From contig NZ_FMZA01000005.1 of assembly GCF_900102685.1 (NCBI RefSeq), positions 1 through 64,000 on the forward strand: a DNA stretch of 64,000 nucleotides. Reading direction: 5' to 3'. Below the pieces are notes generated by a model. It worked only from the letters and a program-made list of their open reading frames with translations, did no database searches and was not told the origin of the DNA. This DNA is from Melghirimyces thermohalophilus (GTDB taxonomy: Bacteria; Bacillota; Bacilli; Thermoactinomycetales; DSM-45169). The number at the start of each line of letters is the position of its first letter. The stretch's first letter is position 1. Made by a program: the position numbers and the translations under genes. This document shows, one piece after another, positions 59,541-64,000 of this stretch.

Positions 59541-59623
59541 TGATAATCATTATCAATTATGTGTTGGTTGAAATTATAACATCGAAATCAGGGGACGTAA
59601 ACAGTAATTGAAAATAATTATCA
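59541..59623 (-). promoter_or_regulatory. Fur-controlled promoter of the siderophore operon
   Basis: TGATAAT-C-ATTATCA (59541-59555) is a perfect 7-1-7 Fur box. TGAAAAT-A-ATTATCA (59609-59623) is a second with one mismatch. Between them on the minus strand lie TTTACG (-35, 59596-59601), 17 bases and TATAAT (-10, 59573-59578). The first box covers about +11 to +25 and the second is upstream of -35, so Fur-iron can bracket the promoter. Confidence 0.92.
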
Positions 59624-59641
59624 TTTTCTTTACCAAGACAT

Positions 59642-59681
59642 AAAAAAACCCTGAGGCAACCGGTAACGGTTGCGTCTCAGG
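59642..59681 (-). terminator. Intrinsic terminator of trpB
   Basis: CCCTGAG-ACG-CAACCG-TTAC-CGGTTG-CTCAGGG followed by seven T's on the minus strand, 13 bases after the stop. Confidence 0.9.
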
Positions 59682-59693
59682 GGAGGGGAGGAT

Positions 59694-60887
59694 TTACTCG
59701 CTTTTCATCTCAAATACCTGCTGCACATCTTTGTCTCCCCGGCCGGAGAGGTTGACGATCAGGATCTGATCGGGATTCATCTGGGGGGCGGTTCGGATGG
59801 CATAGGCCACGGCGTGGGCGCTTTCCAGGGCGGGGATGATTCCTTCGGTGCGGGAGAGGCGCCCAAAGGCTTCCAGCGCTTCCTCATCGGAGACCGGAAC
59901 GTAGTCTGCCCGCCCGCTGGTTTTCAGATGGCTGTGCTCCGGGCCGACACCGGGGTAGTCCAATCCCGCTGCGATGGAATGGGAGGGTTGAATCTCTCCC
60001 TGCTCATCCTGCAGCATATGACATCTAAATCCGTGAATCACTCCCGGGGTACCCCCAGCGATGGAGGCGGCGTGATCCCCGGGATTCATGCTCCGACCGC
60101 CGGGTTCGGCTCCGACGATCTGGACATCCCGATCCTCCACGAAGGGGGCGAATAGACCGATGGCATTGCTGCCGCCGCCGACGCAAGCGGTGATCAGGTC
60201 CGGCAGGCGCCCTTCCTGTTCCAGGATCTGCTCCCGGGCTTCCCGGCCGATGATCGATTGAAAATGGCGCACCATGCTAGGGAAGGGATGGGGTCCGACC
60301 GCGGAACCCAACAGATAAAAGGTGTTGTCTACGTTTTCCACCAGGTCCTCCAATGCCACATCCACCGCGTCCTTCAGCGTGCGGGTTCCGCGGGTGACGG
60401 GGACCACCTTCGCTCCCAACAGCTGCATCCGGAAAACGTTTAAGGACTGGCGTTGTGTATCTCTTTCCCCCATGTAGATGATGCAATCCAACCCCAGCAT
60501 GGCGCAAGCGGTCGCCGTAGCCACACCGTGCTGGCCGGCGCCGGTCTCGGCGATCACCCGGGTGGCCCCGATCCGCTTGGCCAACAGCGCCTGTCCGACG
60601 GCGTTGTTGATCTTATGGGCTCCGGTGTGATTCAGGTCCTCCCGTTTCAAATAGATGCGGGCGCCACCCAGTTCACGGCTCAAGCGCTCCGCAAAGTAGA
60701 GCGGGCTGGGCCGTCCTACATATTCCTTGAGAACCTGATCCAGTTCCTGGTTGAAGTCGGGGTCATCCTTGTAGCGCTGAAATGCTTCATCCAGCTTTTG
60801 CAGGACCTCCTGCAGTTCCGGCGGCACAAAACTACCTCCAAATTCCCCGAAAAATCCTTTGTTCAGCTCAGCTCTTGTTTGGCTCAT
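59694..60887 (-). CDS. trpB: Tryptophan synthase beta chain, solitary
   Basis: 397 aa. [20 protein letters not shown] holds the PLP Lys; [33 protein letters not shown] (phosphate cradle) and [11 protein letters not shown] are intact. TrpB joins indole and serine. It resembles the TrpB1 type that pairs with TrpA, yet no other trp gene is near. ATG 60887 follows TAGGAGTGG; GTG 60893 lies within that site. A 21-base gap to a further upstream AT-rich region holds its promoter. Single gene. Confidence 0.92.
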   Translation of the reverse strand: MSQTRAELNKGFFGEFGGSFVPPELQEVLQKLDEAFQRYKDDPDFNQELDQVLKEYVGRPSPLYFAERLSRELGGARIYLKREDLNHTGAHKINNAVGQALLAKRIGATRVIAETGAGQHGVATATACAMLGLDCIIYMGERDTQRQSLNVFRMQLLGAKVVPVTRGTRTLKDAVDVALEDLVENVDNTFYLLGSAVGPHPFPSMVRHFQSIIGREAREQILEQEGRLPDLITACVGGGSNAIGLFAPFVEDRDVQIVGAEPGGRSMNPGDHAASIAGGTPGVIHGFRCHMLQDEQGEIQPSHSIAAGLDYPGVGPEHSHLKTSGRADYVPVSDEEALEAFGRLSRTEGIIPALESAHAVAYAIRTAPQMNPDQILIVNLSGRGDKDVQQVFEMKSE

Positions 60888-60967
60888 CTCCACTCCACTC
60901 CTATTTTAGTTTGTTTCAGTGTAATACAAGGAGGACACTTTGAACACTGGTGGCCCCTTCCAGTCGC

Positions 60968-61372
60968 CTACTGGGGCAGGTGGAGGGACTGGAGGGTCTT
61001 TTTCATGTCCCGGGTCAAAGGCACACTCCGTTGTTTTTGATAGTCGTAGTGGACCAGCACCGCCCGGCCGACGGCGATCAGCTCGTCCGTCTTCAGATCA
61101 TTGATTTGGTGAAGAATGGTAAAGCTGCTGGTGCCGATTCGTTCCACTTCTGTGCTGACCTTCAACCATTGGGCAAAGGAGGCTTGGGATTTGTATTCAC
61201 AGCTGGTGGAGGCGACGATCAGTTTCCAATTGTTCAGATTCATCTCCGGGTCCAGCATCTGGAACAGTTCGATACGAGCTGTCTCCATGTATGTATAGTA
61301 GACGGCGTTATTGACATGACCCAATCCGTCGCATTCATTGAAACGGACTTGTAACTGGGTGGTGAGCGGCAT
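60968..61372 (-). CDS. Acyl-CoA thioesterase, hotdog fold
   Basis: 134 aa of the 4HBT/YbgC family. VRFNECDGLGHVNNAVYYTY has the catalytic Asp-x-x-GHVNN block, followed by VASTSCEYKSQASFAQWLKV and VLVHYDYQKQRSVPLT. It differs from the thioesterase at 861-1253 in its linker regions, so it is a paralogue. ATG 61372 follows GGAGGAGG; the longer frame starting at 61411 has no site. It lies between thiC's terminator and trpB, transcribed leftward. Confidence 0.88.
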   Translation of the reverse strand: MPLTTQLQVRFNECDGLGHVNNAVYYTYMETARIELFQMLDPEMNLNNWKLIVASTSCEYKSQASFAQWLKVSTEVERIGTSSFTILHQINDLKTDELIAVGRAVLVHYDYQKQRSVPLTRDMKKTLQSLHLPQ

Positions 61373-61444
61373 AGTCTTTTCCTCCTCCGTTGAAATCCCT
61401 TGCAACTCCATTATAAGTCATCTGACAGTGACCGACGAGCGAAA

Positions 61445-61475
61445 AATAAAAAGACGCGGGTAGGTCCCGCGCCGT
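61445..61475 (-). terminator. Intrinsic terminator of thiC
   Basis: GGCGCGGGA-CCT-ACCCGCGTC followed by TTTTTATTTTT on the minus strand, 16 bases after the thiC stop. Confidence 0.85.
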
Positions 61476-61490
61476 GATGGGCTGGCCCGA

Positions 61491-63325
<1,835 letters not shown>

Positions 63326-63353
63326 GATGTGCGATCTCAATCCATCACAAAAA

Positions 63354-63452
63354 TCCCTGTTCCCTACGCTGGCATTACCCAGATCAGGTTTACGGTCGGC
63401 GTAGAACTCCCGCCCTCTCAGCCTGGCTCCTCCAAGCTCCCGTAGATATGCA
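63354..63452 (-). promoter_or_regulatory. TPP riboswitch (THI element) of thiC
   Basis: On the minus strand: ACGGGAGC, CAGGCTGAGAGGG, then AAACCTGATCTGG and GTAATGCCAGCGTAGGGAAC, the conserved parts in canonical order. It governs thiC through the terminator downstream. Compare the second copy at 17089-17197. Confidence 0.95.
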
Positions 63453-63654
63453 GTTGCCTGTTTTCATTAAAACACAGGTCATCCAATCCTTCAAGGTGAT
63501 TTGTTCAAAACTTATGTCATATCGGATTTTGTTGCTGAAGGGACGAGAAGGGGTCAATCAGGGGGAGAGGTGCATATTGTGCCTTTTTTGATTCCTTTGA
63601 GTTCATGTAGATAAGAAGCAGATTCTCTTCTCCCTTGGAATAGGATGGGGATAA

Positions 63655-64000
63655 ATGGGCAGCTATTTTTCTGAAATTCCATCAGAAAAAGCTGTGTATA
63701 TTGCGGGAGGGAGCACAGGGATGTTTATTTCACGGACGACGGAAGGGATGGCCCGGTTGATCCGAAGGGGGTTGCCTCCTACATCATCCCCCAAAAACGT
63801 GGTGATTGTCGGGGCTGGCATGGCCGGGTTGGTTGCGGGTTCATTGTTGAAGGAAGCTGGACACCAGGTCATTTTGTTGGAAGCCTCTGATCGGGTGGGG
63901 GGACGCGTTCATACGTTGCGCTCTCCGTTCACCGACGGTCTCTATTTTGAAGCAGGAGCGATGCGCATCCCGGCCGTTCATGTCCTTATTTTTGAGTATA
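63655..64000 (+). CDS. FAD-dependent amine oxidase (monoamine/L-amino acid oxidase family), N-terminal part
   Basis: About 115 residues are visible. [20 protein letters not shown] is the FAD dinucleotide motif, [20 protein letters not shown] the second FAD block, and [19 protein letters not shown] the R-I-P substrate-side start, as in YobN-like L-amino-acid oxidases. The product oxidises amines or amino acids to imines with H2O2. Start: ATG 63655 (AGGATGGGG upstream) or ATG 63721 (GGGAGGG 12 nt upstream); both are in frame. Truncated by the window edge. Confidence 0.85.
   Translation, partial: MGSYFSEIPSEKAVYIAGGSTGMFISRTTEGMARLIRRGLPPTSSPKNVVIVGAGMAGLVAGSLLKEAGHQVILLEASDRVGGRVHTLRSPFTDGLYFEAGAMRIPAVHVLIFEY

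Overview
The window looks like chromosome from a moderately GC-rich, Gram-positive Bacillota of the order Bacillales. A Thermoactinomycetaceae-type organism fits best, but that is an inference from gene content and not a lineage test. The support is: strong AGGAGG-type ribosome binding sites with frequent TTG and GTG starts; Bacillus-style families (DUF1128, DUF309, DUF2203, YkqA, YqjM, YvgN); a QoxABCD menaquinol oxidase with CtaM; Bacillus-type Zur and Fur operators; and many U-tailed intrinsic terminators.

Layout. 0-4.4 kb: the edge of an IS3-family element, then small housekeeping genes (thioesterase, DUF1128, DUF309, TatD, DUF2203, DUF218, HesB-like). 4.7-8.6 kb: qoxABCD, a heme-copper quinol oxidase whose subunit II lacks the CuA site. 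ctaM, linked to this oxidase type, lies at 14.4 kb. An Sco-like protein with an incomplete copper motif lies at 30 kb. 8.7-17 kb: a small membrane protein, an oxidoreductase, a frameshifted lipoprotein, an amidohydrolase fragment, an RraA-like protein, a fusion of an MFS transporter with an MltG/YceG lytic transglycosylase, then LOG, NRDE and BluB genes. 17.1-20.7 kb: a TPP riboswitch with its terminator sits directly before a luxE-luxC-SDR operon, which is the most unexpected arrangement here. 21-26 kb: YkqA-like protein, an SDR, a lipoprotein, tpx and thpR. 26.5-28.6 kb: queD-queE-queC behind an attenuator-like leader. 29-35 kb: acetyltransferase, methyltransferase, Sco, a Zur-controlled zinc-binding lipoprotein, and an ornithine-cyclodeaminase-like gene with an MHS transporter.

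31.7-46.5 kb is a patchwork. It holds broken copies of a TRIC-family channel, an isochorismatase-family hydrolase, a LysE exporter, an IS3 transposase and a GNAT gene, plus a degenerate tRNA-Gly. Intact genes lie among them: a subclass B1 metallo-beta-lactamase in an AT-rich stretch, a lipoyl/octanoyl transferase, an asymmetric two-gene ABC exporter, an M42 peptidase and an arylamine N-acetyltransferase. 46.8-51 kb carries an amidase, an aldo/keto reductase and a YqjM-type ene reductase.

51-59.6 kb is one leftward operon for an NRPS-independent siderophore: decarboxylase, type A synthetase, acyltransferase, N-hydroxylase, type C synthetase and an MFS transporter. Its promoter is flanked by two Fur boxes. 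The gene order matches rhbBCDEF of rhizobactin 1021, but no diaminobutyrate aminotransferase is present. 59.7-63.5 kb holds a solitary trpB, a thioesterase and thiC, with thiC under a second TPP riboswitch. An FAD-dependent amine oxidase gene runs off the right edge.
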